Assembly (NCBI GenBank): GCA_964449775.1
Contig: CAYVBQ010000020.1
Location: forward strand, 7,077 to 71,076
DNA: 64,000 nucleotides
Reading direction: 5' to 3'
From: Fen-1258 sp964449775
Lineage (GTDB): Bacteria; Bacteroidota; Ignavibacteria; Ignavibacteriales; Melioribacteraceae
This document shows positions 32,844 to 42,373 of the stretch, one piece after another. The notes beneath the pieces were generated by a model. The model was not told the DNA's origin. It did no database searches and was given only the letters and a program-made list of their open reading frames with translations. Each line of letters starts with the position of its first letter. The stretch's first letter is position 1. Both the position numbers and the translations under genes were made by a program.

Positions 32844-35027
32844 ATGAAAAACTTTTTACATGCGAAGAGAATAATTTTTGCATCCTTTCTCTTACTGTTT
32901 GTTTTCACGTTCCAATTTAATGCTCAAACAATTAATCAGGATACAGTCAAATCGCAAAAGCTGGATACCGGGAAGATGTGGACATTCGAGTTTCCTCCAT
33001 TCGAGTATTTAGAAAAAACATATGGTTTCAAAGCAACGCAAGAATGGTTTAATGATGTAAGACTTTCAGCACTCCGTGTTCCAGGATGCTCAGCATCTTT
33101 CGTTTCAGAGGATGGATTGATAATGACGAACAATCATTGTTCACGCGGAACCAGAAGACAAGTTCAGAAAGAGGGAGAAGATCTTGCAAGCACGGCTTTC
33201 TTTGCCCCTACTTTAGCAGATGAGAGAAAAGTACCAAACTATACCGCAGAACAATTAGTGATGTTGAAAGATGTTACAAAAGAAGTTTTGGCTGCTCTTC
33301 AAACCGGAAAGGATGAAAAAGAAAAAATTGCGCTTCGCGATGCAAAGATGAAAGATTTGAAAGACCAATATGAAAAAGAGACCAAACTTAAATGCGATGT
33401 TGTTTCATATTACAACGGCAGCTTGTTCTTCGTTCAAGGATTTAAAATTTTTACTGACGTTCGTTTAGTTTTCCAACCGGAAGAGCAAATCGCTTCTTAC
33501 GGCGGCGATTTTGATAATTTTACATATCCGCGTTACGATCTTGACTGCACATTTTTAAGAATTTATGGTGATGATGGCAAGCCGATAAAGACCGATCACT
33601 ATTTTAAATGGAGCCAAAATGGCGCAGCAGCCGGAGAATTAGTTTTTACAGTCGGAGCCCCCGGCTCTACTAACAGATTAAGAACAGTTGCTCAGCTTGA
33701 GTACTTGCGCGACATTCAATTCCGTAACAGCGCTTTCCAATCGGATAATGTTTACAACCGTCTTGAACAATTAAAATCAGTTAATCCCAAAAATGCAGAT
33801 GAATACGAAAGATTACGTTTAGCGTTCAGTAACGGTTGGAAGAACACGGTCAATACTTACAAAGCGTTGAACGATCCTTATTTGATCGCACGTAAAAAAG
33901 ATTTCGAAAAGAAACTTCAGAAAGTAGTTTTCAACGATCCTGAATTGAACAAACAATACGGTCATGTTTGGAAGACTATTGAAACTACACGCAGTGAATT
34001 AAAAAAAGTTGCTCCTAAACTCGCTGCTTTTTCTGCAAGTCAACAATACTCATCACGTTATTTATTAATTGCAAGTTCACTTGTTTCGTATGCAAAGTAT
34101 CAAATGTTACCGGAAGAAAAAAAGAAAGAGTTAGCTGCTGCTCAAAGTCAAAGAGCAGCCGGTATGCCGGGCGGACAGATGGGCGGTGGTAATCAACAAC
34201 CGGGATTTAGAGATAACTTGTACCCCGATAATTTTGATAGTCTTCTCGAAGAAGCAAAACTTGAGATCGATCTTGATTTTATTACAATGAACCTTGGTAA
34301 GAACGATGCTAATGTAACAAGATTTTACCAGGCAAAAGCAGGTAAAGATGCAGCAAAAGATTTGATTGCTAGATCAATGTTCAAAGATAAAGCTACTGTA
34401 CAAGAATTCTTCAAAAAAACTTCTGAAGAAATTTTAGCCCTTAACGATCCGTTCGTTCAATTCTATGCAAAGGTTTATGATCAGCTGGAGCCATTAAGAA
34501 ATCAACAGAAAGAAATTATGGATACAGAAAATGTTGCATTCGGATTGCTGGGACAAATTCTATACAAGACTTACGGAACATCGGTTACACCGGACGCTAA
34601 CAGAACTTTGAGATTGAGCGATGGTGTTATGAAAGGTAATGATTACAACGGTACAACTGCTCCAATCAAAACAACTTTCTTCGGGTTGTATGATAGATTT
34701 TACGGCTTCGAAGGAAAATATCCGTTCAACTTACCCGAAAGATGGAAAACAATTCCGAAGGATCTTAATTTAAGCACACCGTTTAATTTTGTTGCAACAA
34801 ACGATATCGTCGGCGGTAACTCCGGCAGTGCGGTTATAAACAAGAACGCAGAAGTTATTGGACTTGCTTTTGACGGCAACATAGAAAGTTTGCAAGGTAA
34901 TTTTATTTATCTGCCGACTTATAACAGAACAGTCGCTGTAGATTCAAAAGGTATGTATGAAGCAATAAAGAATGTTTACAAATTCGACCGCCTTGCAGAT
35001 GAATTGAAAGATGGGAAAATGAAATGA
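32844..35027 (+). CDS. S46 family dipeptidyl peptidase, DPP7-like (copy 2)
   Basis: A 727-aa relative of the previous gene with the same layout: signal peptide ending near FNAQ, TNNHCSRG for the His, GGDFDNFTYPRY for the Asp, GGNSGSAVINKNAE for the Ser and FDGN for the S1 pocket, again DPP7-like. An insert rich in Gly, Gln and Met (GMPGGQMGGGNQQ) near residue 440 is absent from the other two copies. AGGTGATTT precedes the ATG. It has its own gap upstream of about 145 bases, so each copy may have its own promoter. Confidence 0.92.
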   Translation: MKNFLHAKRIIFASFLLLFVFTFQFNAQTINQDTVKSQKLDTGKMWTFEFPPFEYLEKTYGFKATQEWFNDVRLSALRVPGCSASFVSEDGLIMTNNHCSRGTRRQVQKEGEDLASTAFFAPTLADERKVPNYTAEQLVMLKDVTKEVLAALQTGKDEKEKIALRDAKMKDLKDQYEKETKLKCDVVSYYNGSLFFVQGFKIFTDVRLVFQPEEQIASYGGDFDNFTYPRYDLDCTFLRIYGDDGKPIKTDHYFKWSQNGAAAGELVFTVGAPGSTNRLRTVAQLEYLRDIQFRNSAFQSDNVYNRLEQLKSVNPKNADEYERLRLAFSNGWKNTVNTYKALNDPYLIARKKDFEKKLQKVVFNDPELNKQYGHVWKTIETTRSELKKVAPKLAAFSASQQYSSRYLLIASSLVSYAKYQMLPEEKKKELAAAQSQRAAGMPGGQMGGGNQQPGFRDNLYPDNFDSLLEEAKLEIDLDFITMNLGKNDANVTRFYQAKAGKDAAKDLIARSMFKDKATVQEFFKKTSEEILALNDPFVQFYAKVYDQLEPLRNQQKEIMDTENVAFGLLGQILYKTYGTSVTPDANRTLRLSDGVMKGNDYNGTTAPIKTTFFGLYDRFYGFEGKYPFNLPERWKTIPKDLNLSTPFNFVATNDIVGGNSGSAVINKNAEVIGLAFDGNIESLQGNFIYLPTYNRTVAVDSKGMYEAIKNVYKFDRLADELKDGKMK

Positions 35028-35088
35028 TAAGTCTCAGTAGAAAGAATTAAGAAATCAGTAATAGACTGTCTCAAAAGTCAGGTGGGCA

Positions 35089-35180
35089 GTCATTGCGAGG
35101 AGTTTACGACGAAGCAATCTTTTATTTTTATCAATAAGATGAGATCACTTCGTACCGATGAATCGGAACTCGTGATGACA
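35089..35180. repeat. Palindromic intergenic repeat, diverged copy
   Basis: The left end GTCATTGCGAGGAGTTTACG and the right end CTCGTGATGACA are imperfect inverses around GAAGCAATC and GATCACTTC. It belongs to the same family as the element at 4843. It lies between the second and third S46 genes. Confidence 0.65.
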
Positions 35181-35291
35181 AACGATCTTTTTAGACAGTT
35201 ATTTATTTTAAATAAACTCAACTGTTTTTTTACTTTGGAAGATTGCACCATTAACTTATAAATTTATCCCGTTAATCAAACAGAGGTTCAG

Positions 35292-37430
35292 ATGAATAAT
35301 AGAATTTCATTTTACTTTTCAACACTTTTATTATGTTTCTTTGTCGCTTCATTAACTGCTCAATCCATATATGAACCACGTGATCTATCGAAAGTTGAAT
35401 CATCACTGAAAGATATGGGTAAGATGTGGACCTTTGATGACGTGCCGGTTGATGTTTTTAAGAAAGAATACGGATTTCGCCCTACGGAAGATTGGTTAAA
35501 AGATGTGCAGATGTCCGCGCTCTCTTTTGGTGGTGGATGCTCTGCTGCGTTTGTATCTGCAGATGGATTAATCATGACAAATCATCATTGTGGACGTGGT
35601 TCATTGCCGGCGCTTTCTCCCAAAGGAGAAGATTATTTGCGCGACGGTTTCTATGCCAAGACTATGACAGAGGAAATAAAAGTTCCAAGATTATTTGTTG
35701 ATCAGCTTATGCTGATAGAAAATGTAACGAGAGAAGTACTTGATGCAATGAAATCCGGTAAGGACGATAATGAAAAAGTAAAACTGCGAAATGAAAAGAT
35801 TAAAGAACTTGAGGATAAGTTTTCGAAAGAATCCGGATTATCATGCAGAGTTATACAACTCTACAACGGTGGGAAATACTCTCTTTATGGTTATAAACGT
35901 TATGATGATATACGTCTGGTTATGGCACCGGATTTTCAGATTGCATCAACAGGATGGGATTGGGATAATTTTACCTATCCTCGTTACGAACTTGATTTCA
36001 TGTTTTTTAGAGCATATGAAAATGATATACCGGTAAAAGCTGATAACTTTTTCAAATGGAGTAAAGATGGGGCAAAAGAAGGAGAACCAATTTTTGTTGT
36101 TGGAAATCCTGGCAGAACACAGAGATTATTTTCTGTTGCCCAGTTGGAATTCTTCCGTGATAAAAATTATAAATATACACTTCTTCAACAGAACGAAATT
36201 TACAAAGTCTATTTTGAGTTATTTCAAAATCATCCTGAGAGATACACCGAATTACTGAATATGGTTATGGGAATTGGCAACGGGCGAAAATCTTATGCCG
36301 GTCGTTATATGGGTTTACGAGATGAATATGTGATGGCTAAGAAAAAAGATTTTGAAAAGAAATTGCGGGATAAAGTAAACTCGGACCCGGAATTAAAAGT
36401 TAAATATGGGCACGTCTGGGATGCAATCAAAAATAATTTAGACGAAATGAGAAAATACGTTGATGAATCCACGGTATTTGCTGTTAATCAAAGAAGCGGG
36501 TCGGTTTATTTTTCAATTGCAGAGAAGGTAATTAAATATGCCGAGCAGATGAAATTACCCGAAGATAAACGCGATGCAGATTTTAAGGCGGATAAACTTG
36601 TTGCCACGATTAATGCAATTTATCCGGCAACCATCGATGAGGAATTGCAGAGCAAATTAGTTCGTGCTCAGATTAATGTTTTTCGCGGAATATTAGGGGA
36701 TACTCATCCCTTGGTTCAAAAACTTTATGGGAATGCAAAAGATAATCAAGCGGCTGATTTGATAATGAAAAATTCCTATCTCACTTCCAAAGAAAAGTTT
36801 GACGAATTTCTAAAGAGATCGCCGGATGAAATCCTAACATCCGAAGAACCCTTCATCTATTTTCTACAAAACACACAAAGTAAATTGAAAGAGATGCGAG
36901 CGAAGATGACAGAAATTAATAATACGCTTACGGTTTTGAATCAACTTCTTGGAGAAATTTGTTATCAAGTCTATGGTGATGAAATGTCACCTGATGCAAC
37001 CGGAACGTTACGCATCTCTGATGGACGTATTGAAGGTTACGAATACAATGGTACTGTTGCGCCAAGTAAAACAACTTATTATGGTATGTATGACCGGTGG
37101 AATTCTTTCAACAAAAAGGATTATCCATGGGGTTTGCATCCACGCTTCCAAAAAATTCCTGAAGGATTTGATCTCTCTGTGAATGTAGATTTTGCTTCAA
37201 CGAATGATATCGTTGGCGGAAACTCCGGCAGTTCTGCAATTAATACAAAAGGGGAAGTGGTAGGATTAGTATTCGACGGTAATCTTGAAAGTCTGGCGGG
37301 AGATTTTATCTTCTTACCTGAAGTTAACCGAACAGTTGCGGTGGATTCGAGAGGATTAATTGTAGCGTTGAAGTATTTTTTCAAAACTGATAGGCTGATT
37401 AAGGAACTTATAGAAGGTAAAAGTGAGTAG
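35292..37430 (+). CDS. S46 family dipeptidyl peptidase, DPP7-like (copy 3)
   Basis: A 712-aa S46 peptidase with a signal peptide ending near LTAQ. The His motif is TNHHCGRG, the Asp block STGWDWDNFTYPRY differs from the GGD of the other two, and the Ser motif is GGNSGSSAINTKGE followed by FDGN. The S1 Gly is again DPP7-like. AGAGGTTCAG precedes the ATG. It is the most diverged of the three copies. Different S1 surroundings may give the three enzymes different preferences; that is inference. Confidence 0.92.
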   Translation: MNNRISFYFSTLLLCFFVASLTAQSIYEPRDLSKVESSLKDMGKMWTFDDVPVDVFKKEYGFRPTEDWLKDVQMSALSFGGGCSAAFVSADGLIMTNHHCGRGSLPALSPKGEDYLRDGFYAKTMTEEIKVPRLFVDQLMLIENVTREVLDAMKSGKDDNEKVKLRNEKIKELEDKFSKESGLSCRVIQLYNGGKYSLYGYKRYDDIRLVMAPDFQIASTGWDWDNFTYPRYELDFMFFRAYENDIPVKADNFFKWSKDGAKEGEPIFVVGNPGRTQRLFSVAQLEFFRDKNYKYTLLQQNEIYKVYFELFQNHPERYTELLNMVMGIGNGRKSYAGRYMGLRDEYVMAKKKDFEKKLRDKVNSDPELKVKYGHVWDAIKNNLDEMRKYVDESTVFAVNQRSGSVYFSIAEKVIKYAEQMKLPEDKRDADFKADKLVATINAIYPATIDEELQSKLVRAQINVFRGILGDTHPLVQKLYGNAKDNQAADLIMKNSYLTSKEKFDEFLKRSPDEILTSEEPFIYFLQNTQSKLKEMRAKMTEINNTLTVLNQLLGEICYQVYGDEMSPDATGTLRISDGRIEGYEYNGTVAPSKTTYYGMYDRWNSFNKKDYPWGLHPRFQKIPEGFDLSVNVDFASTNDIVGGNSGSSAINTKGEVVGLVFDGNLESLAGDFIFLPEVNRTVAVDSRGLIVALKYFFKTDRLIKELIEGKSE

Positions 37431-37455
37431 CTCTTTATTGTAATTATCTTTTTAC

Positions 37456-37483
37456 AAAGGCGGATTATATCGCCGCCTTTTTT
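37456..37483 (+). terminator. Intrinsic terminator after the third S46 gene
   Basis: AAAGGCGG and CCGCCTTT form the stem around ATTATATCG, followed by T residues. Strong terminator. Confidence 0.9.
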
Positions 37484-37560
37484 ATTCATTTGAAACTTTT
37501 TTTACTAAAATATCATTTACAACTGTAGAAAGAGATAGTACAAAAGGAGAAAGGAAATGA

Positions 37561-37764
37561 ATGCTTTCCAATCAAACACAGTCTTCGCCGTGTAACAAAC
37601 ATTGCATCATGGATCCTATCACTCAATTATGCAAGGGTTGTTTTAGAACAATAGATGAGATAGTTCAGTGGATTCATTGCTCAGAGGTAATTAAGAATGA
37701 TATTTTGCATAAGGTAGAAACAAGAAAATCATCTTTTCAAATAGATAAACAACCGCTTCTATGA
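37561..37764 (+). CDS. DUF1289 domain-containing protein
   Basis: A 67-aa protein with the DUF1289 pattern SPCNKHCIMDP...LCKGCFRTIDEIVQW, with four cysteines that may hold a metal or cluster. The N-terminal half carries the family; the rest is a helical tail. A GGAGAAAGG site precedes the ATG at 37561. Its stop overlaps the start of the next gene by four bases (ATGA), so it is coupled to the corrinoid adenosyltransferase. No function is established for the family. Confidence 0.85.
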   Translation: MLSNQTQSSPCNKHCIMDPITQLCKGCFRTIDEIVQWIHCSEVIKNDILHKVETRKSSFQIDKQPLL

Positions 37765-38294
37765 AAAAACTCGAACGAGGATTTACTCAAATTTATACCG
37801 GTAACGGTAAAGGAAAAACAACTGCTGCTATTGGTCAGGCTGTAAGGGCTGCGGGCGCCGGTTTAAAAACTTATATCATCCAGTTCATGAAAGATTTTCC
37901 ATATAACGAATCGAACAGCTTGAAACAATTAAGCGATTGGATCACGCTCGAAAAGGTTGGTAAAGATGATTATGTCTTTAGAAAAGAACCGCCGCCTCAA
38001 GAAGAAATTGTAAATGCTAAAATTGCATTAGAAATTGCAAAAGAGAAAATGCTTAGTGGCAATTATGATTTGGTTATTCTTGATGAGATCTGCGTTGCAA
38101 TCTATTTTGGTCTATTCACGGTTGAGGATGTTTTACTATTTCTTGATGCCAAACCGGAAAACGTAGAACTAATACTCACCGGAAGATATTGCCCACAAGT
38201 TCTTATCGATCGAGCCGACTTAGTAACCGAAATGAAGGAAGTGAAGCACTATTATCAAAAAGGAATTCTTTCAAGAGCCGGAATAGATTCATAA
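37761..38294 (+). CDS. cobO: Cob(I)yrinic acid a,c-diamide adenosyltransferase
   Basis: Transfers the adenosyl group of ATP to the cobalt of corrinoids. The 177-aa protein has the P-loop GNGKGKTTAAIG at residues 13-24, a YIIQFMKDFPYNE segment, VILDEICVAIYFGL near residue 112, and LTGRYCPQVLIDRADLVTEM with the terminal YYQKGI, all typical of the CobA/CobO class. No other cobalamin synthesis gene is near, so it may serve salvage. Confidence 0.93.
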   Translation: MKKLERGFTQIYTGNGKGKTTAAIGQAVRAAGAGLKTYIIQFMKDFPYNESNSLKQLSDWITLEKVGKDDYVFRKEPPPQEEIVNAKIALEIAKEKMLSGNYDLVILDEICVAIYFGLFTVEDVLLFLDAKPENVELILTGRYCPQVLIDRADLVTEMKEVKHYYQKGILSRAGIDS

Positions 38295-38429
38295 CGCGAC
38301 AAGTCGCAATGGTTGATGATTGATGGAAAATGGGAAAAGTTATTTAAAATTTTCTTGAACAAAGAAACAAAAAGTTAAATGACAATTCTATAAAGCTGCG
38401 TGCTGTTGCAATTTATTCTAAGCAAACAG

Positions 38430-39482
38430 CTAACGGCTTATGGCTAATTGCTTTCTCTCATACGCAAAATCAACTATCATCTTTAAAGTTTTTTTATGAG
38501 AATATCCTGCCTGTTTTGCCGAGCGCAAAAATCCAGCGCCCGGTGTTAGATCCGGATTTGGATTAACCTCAAGCACATAAAGTTTGTTATCCTCTTTCGA
38601 AAGCCGCATATCAACACGGCTATAATCGCGTGTTCCAACTGCGCGGACACATTCTAATGCCATTCTTTCAGCTTCTTCACGCGTTTCATCCGGCAATATT
38701 GCCGGACAGATAGGAATTGTTTTATGGTATGCTTCGTGCATTGGATCCCACTTTGCTTGAAAGCTTACAATCGGGTGTAAATTATCCGGCATACGGGAGA
38801 AATCAATTTCGCTAATTGGTAATGCGACCGGAGTTTTATCACCAAAGACAGCAACATTTAATTCTCTTCCAACAATAAATTCTTCAACAAGAGCCGGCTG
38901 CTTAAAAGAATTGAAAACATATTCAATCCTTTTCTTTAAGGCATCCACGTTATTTACAATCGAATCATTCTCAATTCCAACACTGGCATCTTCCCATGCA
39001 GGTTTTACGATAAGCGGATAACGCAGACCAAGACGGAATGAATGATCCATACTTTTAAATATTTTATAGCGCGGTGTACGTATTCCAAGCGAACCCAAAA
39101 TTCTTTTTGTGAGAGTTTTATTTTGACATGTACCGAGCGCCATTGGAGGTGCACCCGTGTATGTGACATTGAGAAGTTCCAAAATGCCGGTGAAGCTCAT
39201 CTCCAGGCGAGGCTGATCTTTGTATAGCTCAACCAGGTTGAATACAACATCCGGTTTATTCTTTTCATAATCCTTCATAAAAAGTTGAAGGTTATCCATA
39301 ATATTGAGTGTATAGGCTTCATAACCGACCTTTTGCAAGGATTTTGCCATATCTTCAAACTCAGAGATCGGATTCAGGTTTTGCAGATCAAAAACGGGCT
39401 TAAAATCCAAATCTTTTGCCTTTCTTTTCTTCTTCTGGTAAAGTTCTGGATTCACCTCATTATATACGATAGCTACTTTCAT
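38430..39482 (-). CDS. D-alanine-D-alanine ligase-like ATP-grasp protein
   Basis: A 350-aa ATP-grasp ligase of the D-Ala-D-Ala ligase superfamily. The N-terminal domain begins MKVAIVYNEV; GAPPMALGTCQNKTLTKRIL lies near residue 130; RYPLIVKPAWEDASVGI is the ATP-binding loop; and the C-terminal motif YSRVDMRLSKEDNKLYVLEVNPNPDLTPGAG holds the metal-binding Asp, Glu and Asn. A housekeeping Ddl would differ in details, so another peptide or amino acid substrate is possible. I chose the ATG at 39482 over a TTG at 39515. It is divergent from a C39-like gene about 100 bases away. Confidence 0.87.
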   Translation of the reverse strand: MKVAIVYNEVNPELYQKKKRKAKDLDFKPVFDLQNLNPISEFEDMAKSLQKVGYEAYTLNIMDNLQLFMKDYEKNKPDVVFNLVELYKDQPRLEMSFTGILELLNVTYTGAPPMALGTCQNKTLTKRILGSLGIRTPRYKIFKSMDHSFRLGLRYPLIVKPAWEDASVGIENDSIVNNVDALKKRIEYVFNSFKQPALVEEFIVGRELNVAVFGDKTPVALPISEIDFSRMPDNLHPIVSFQAKWDPMHEAYHKTIPICPAILPDETREEAERMALECVRAVGTRDYSRVDMRLSKEDNKLYVLEVNPNPDLTPGAGFLRSAKQAGYSHKKTLKMIVDFAYERKQLAISR

Positions 39483-39582
39483 TATATGCTTATTTTTTTT
39501 TAGAAAATTAGACAAATTTGTTTAGCATATCAAAAGTTTTGTTATTTTTGTCCCCACATATGATTAGCGAGTATTTGATAAA

Positions 39583-40419
39583 ATGAGTTTCTATCCACAA
39601 CCAAATAAGTACCAGTGCGGACCATTTGCGTTAAAGTACGCATTAGTCATGCTTGGTATTTTTAAAGATGAAGATCAGATTGGAATAATTGCCGGCAGCA
39701 CATGGTGGGCAGGCACAGATGAAATTGGTCTTTCCCGAGCTGCGCGAAGATTCAGTTGCAAGCTAAAACATTTTCAATCTAGTAATCCCGATGATGCCCG
39801 CCGGATGTTGATCAATGAACTTAAGAAAGGTCACCCGTGCATACTTAGTGTTAAAAATTGGGAACACTGGTATACGGTTGTTAATTATCAGCAGGGAAAA
39901 TTTGTTGTGATAGATAGCGAGCTTGATAAAGTTGTCTCTATTCAAACTTCAACACAACTTGCACGTAAATGGAAATACGTTGAGAAAGGAACCGGCATCA
40001 GAAGTTTTGATGGCTATGCTCTTCTGCCGCAATTCAAAGTTCAAACTCGCGCTAAGTTCACGCTGGATAACGCTAAAGAAGTAATGTATGATAAGAACGA
40101 AGACATAGCTAAAAAGTGGGATCAATACACAAACGATTTAATTACCATCTGTAAACCGCGCACAAAACTAAGTTACAACATAATCACGTTCTCGGAGTTT
40201 CTTCGCCGCAACGAAGAAAATTTAGTAAAGCGTGTTGCCAACTGGCACGGTGAACCAACCTATTCGGAATTAAAAAAAATCTTAGCTAATATGAAATTCA
40301 TCGCTGAAGTTTATGACCTTGTTGTTCCGGAAGATGATGAGAAACGTGCTACGGTAGATCTCGCTTCAATTCTAATGATGTACTCTTGCGGCAAATATGG
40401 AATGAACCCGATTTATTGA
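39583..40419 (+). CDS. C39-like (papain-fold) cysteine peptidase
   Basis: A 278-aa protein. The first ~130 residues match the C39-like fold: KYQCGPFALKYALVML carries the Gln and catalytic Cys near residue 12, HWYTVVNYQQGKFVVIDSE carries the His and the following Asp or Asn. The remaining half is helical and has no family I recognise. There is no ABC transporter part, so it is not a bacteriocin exporter. No signal peptide is seen. It is divergent from the ATP-grasp ligase. A linked role in making and trimming a small peptide is only a hypothesis. Confidence 0.75.
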   Translation: MSFYPQPNKYQCGPFALKYALVMLGIFKDEDQIGIIAGSTWWAGTDEIGLSRAARRFSCKLKHFQSSNPDDARRMLINELKKGHPCILSVKNWEHWYTVVNYQQGKFVVIDSELDKVVSIQTSTQLARKWKYVEKGTGIRSFDGYALLPQFKVQTRAKFTLDNAKEVMYDKNEDIAKKWDQYTNDLITICKPRTKLSYNIITFSEFLRRNEENLVKRVANWHGEPTYSELKKILANMKFIAEVYDLVVPEDDEKRATVDLASILMMYSCGKYGMNPIY

Positions 40420-40466
40420 GTGTAGAGTGCAGAACGAAGAATGTAGAGTGCAGAATGCAGAGTAAA
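40420..40466. repeat. Intergenic word repeat GTAGAGTGCAGAA
   Basis: The words GTAGAGTGCAGAACG, GAATGTAGAGTGCAG and GAATGCAGAGT follow each other. The same word family occurs at 55510-55556 and inside the T9SS gene at 7508-7543. Confidence 0.7.
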
Positions 40467-40530
40467 TGAATCATAAACAATTTTGTAGATATAAATCTGT
40501 TTAGTGAATAAAGTTTTTTGAGGAGTTATT

Positions 40531-41088
40531 ATGATCCGTCATCCAAAAATTCTTAACAGAGAAAAAACAGCGTTACTCGTAATTGATATACAGGAAAGAA
40601 TTCTTCCGGTGATATTAGAGTATGAACGAGTTGTTGATAATACTCTTAAACTTATAAACGGTTTTATAATTCTAAATTTACCCATCTACTATACCGAGCA
40701 ATATGCAAAAGGCTTAGGACCGACGGGAACAAAAATAAAATCAGCACTTGAACCGGCTGAAGCAATTCAAAAAATGACATTTAGCTGCTATGGCGCAGGT
40801 AACCTGTTCGGCGATTTGAAAAATGGAGGAATTGGACAAGTAGTTGTTTGCGGAATTGAATCTCATGTATGTGTCTTACAGACCGTGTTGGATTTACTAG
40901 CTCACGGTTTTCAAGTGCATGTTGTTTCAGACGCGGTTTCATCGCGCAGAAAATTTGACTATGAAATTGCATTACGGCGAATGGAAAATAACGGCGCAGA
41001 GATAACTCTAACAGAATCTGCTTTGTTCGAGTTGCTCAACATCTGCGGCACAGATGAGTTCAAAGCTATTTCGAAACTAGTGAAATGA
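40531..41088 (+). CDS. Isochorismatase family cysteine hydrolase
   Basis: A 185-aa cytoplasmic hydrolase of the nicotinamidase/isochorismatase superfamily. The catalytic Asp is in LLVIDIQERI near residue 18, the Lys in KMTFSCYG near residue 83, and the Cys in VVCGIESHVCVLQT near residue 115 (the last Cys is the nucleophile by position). GGAG lies 6-7 bases before the ATG. Substrate cannot be inferred; nicotinamide or another amide is possible. The stop abuts the stop of the convergent sixA-like gene. Confidence 0.9.
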   Translation: MIRHPKILNREKTALLVIDIQERILPVILEYERVVDNTLKLINGFIILNLPIYYTEQYAKGLGPTGTKIKSALEPAEAIQKMTFSCYGAGNLFGDLKNGGIGQVVVCGIESHVCVLQTVLDLLAHGFQVHVVSDAVSSRRKFDYEIALRRMENNGAEITLTESALFELLNICGTDEFKAISKLVK

Positions 41089-41586
41089 TTATTTAGAATG
41101 TTTTTTAGGATAGTCAAATAAAAACATTTTTCCACCGTGTCTTTCTACTTGTCCCCACGCATTGACGTCAAACTTTAAACCAACAATCGCACACGTTGGC
41201 ATTTCCGGAATAAATTTATCTCCCAATAAATTTGCAAGAGAATTTAATCCCGGGTTGTGCCCAAAGAGAAGTACAGTTTGAATCTGATCATCAATCTCGC
41301 GAACAACTGTCGTCAATTCGCGAATGCCTGCTTCATAAATTCTATCGTCAGTCATAATTTTATCAAAAGGGTATTGAAATTCTTCAGCAAATATTTGTGC
41401 TGTTGTATTTGCACGGTTTGCCGGACTGCTTAATATAAGTCCCGGTTTAAAACTGTTCTCATTTAAGAGCTTCGCCATAATAGGCGCATCATGTTCGCCG
41501 CGTTTGTTAAGAGGTCGTTCAAAATCGGATTGATTTGCGTCATCCCAACTTGATTTAGCATGCCGGATAAGATAAAGTGTTTTCAT
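41089..41586 (-). CDS. sixA: SixA-like histidine phosphatase
   Basis: A 165-aa member of the histidine phosphatase (phosphoglycerate mutase-like) superfamily. The N-terminal LIRHAKSSWDD holds the catalytic RHx motif, and VLLFGHNPGLNSL near residue 108 holds the second His. SixA proteins remove phosphate from phosphohistidine in phosphorelay and PTS proteins. The sequence between the first His and the second is of SixA length. The stop codons of this gene and the isochorismatase gene touch. Confidence 0.88.
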   Translation of the reverse strand: MKTLYLIRHAKSSWDDANQSDFERPLNKRGEHDAPIMAKLLNENSFKPGLILSSPANRANTTAQIFAEEFQYPFDKIMTDDRIYEAGIRELTTVVREIDDQIQTVLLFGHNPGLNSLANLLGDKFIPEMPTCAIVGLKFDVNAWGQVERHGGKMFLFDYPKKHSK

Positions 41587-41629
41587 CGCAGTTATCAGTT
41601 TTCAGCAAACAGTTTTCAGTTCAAAAAAA

Positions 41630-42241
41630 TTATTTGGATTGATTTATTATCAGGTGCAACTGATCTTGAAGAATTCTAAGATTTTCTTTCTTCTGTTCGC
41701 TAAAGTTTAGAATAGCATATTCTGTAAAAAAACGATGGCGTGTTACAAAGTCAATTGTCTTGGTAATCCATTCATATTCAGAAAGTCGTCGATGCATATG
41801 ATTTTCATGTTCGAGTCTGAACTTATCATTCCGCGCAAAAAATATTTTTCTGCCAATATGATTCAGATCGGCATCGCAAATAATTTTTTCTAGTTTGTTC
41901 TTTGGACTTTGCGGAACCTTTGTTGCAAGGATGCAGCCGATAACAATGTCGATTCTATCTGAAGGATAATTTTCTTCAGTCAAAAAATTACTGGCGTACA
42001 TCGCGCTAATCTCTTCATGTCCTTCCATCTTCTCGAGATACCCCAAATCATGAAACCAAGCGGTAATTTGGATCATCTCCAGTTCATCGGGTGTTAAATT
42101 TTCTTTTATACCAATTTCGATACTTGCCTGAACGACATCTTTTGTGTGTTCAAGACTGTGATATACGTTTTTAATTGGTGTTCTTTCGGTAAGAATAGAA
42201 AAAACATAATCCTCTACTTTTTGAAGATGAGATATGTGCAT
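41630..42241 (-). CDS. HD domain-containing metal-dependent hydrolase
   Basis: A 203-aa predicted phosphohydrolase. The HD signature is visible as YHSLEHTKDV near residue 29 and ITAWFHDLGYLEKMEGHEE near residue 58, with a later D in IICDADLNHIG. Several HD proteins of this size act on nucleotides. The ATG at 42241 gives MHISHLQ and is preferred to a TTG at 42268. The substrate is unknown. Between it and the sixA gene lies only a short gap of CAGTTTTCAG words. Confidence 0.83.
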   Translation of the reverse strand: MHISHLQKVEDYVFSILTERTPIKNVYHSLEHTKDVVQASIEIGIKENLTPDELEMIQITAWFHDLGYLEKMEGHEEISAMYASNFLTEENYPSDRIDIVIGCILATKVPQSPKNKLEKIICDADLNHIGRKIFFARNDKFRLEHENHMHRRLSEYEWITKTIDFVTRHRFFTEYAILNFSEQKKENLRILQDQLHLIINQSK

Positions 42242-42373
42242 TACGCGTATCTTTCTAAAAAATTTCAAAAGGAATTTAAGAAAATAAAATAAAGAGACGA
42301 ACGAAATTCTAATTCAAGCTGAATGCTGTGATCTTAAATACTTATCAGATGAAAGATGAAAATGAACCGGTCA

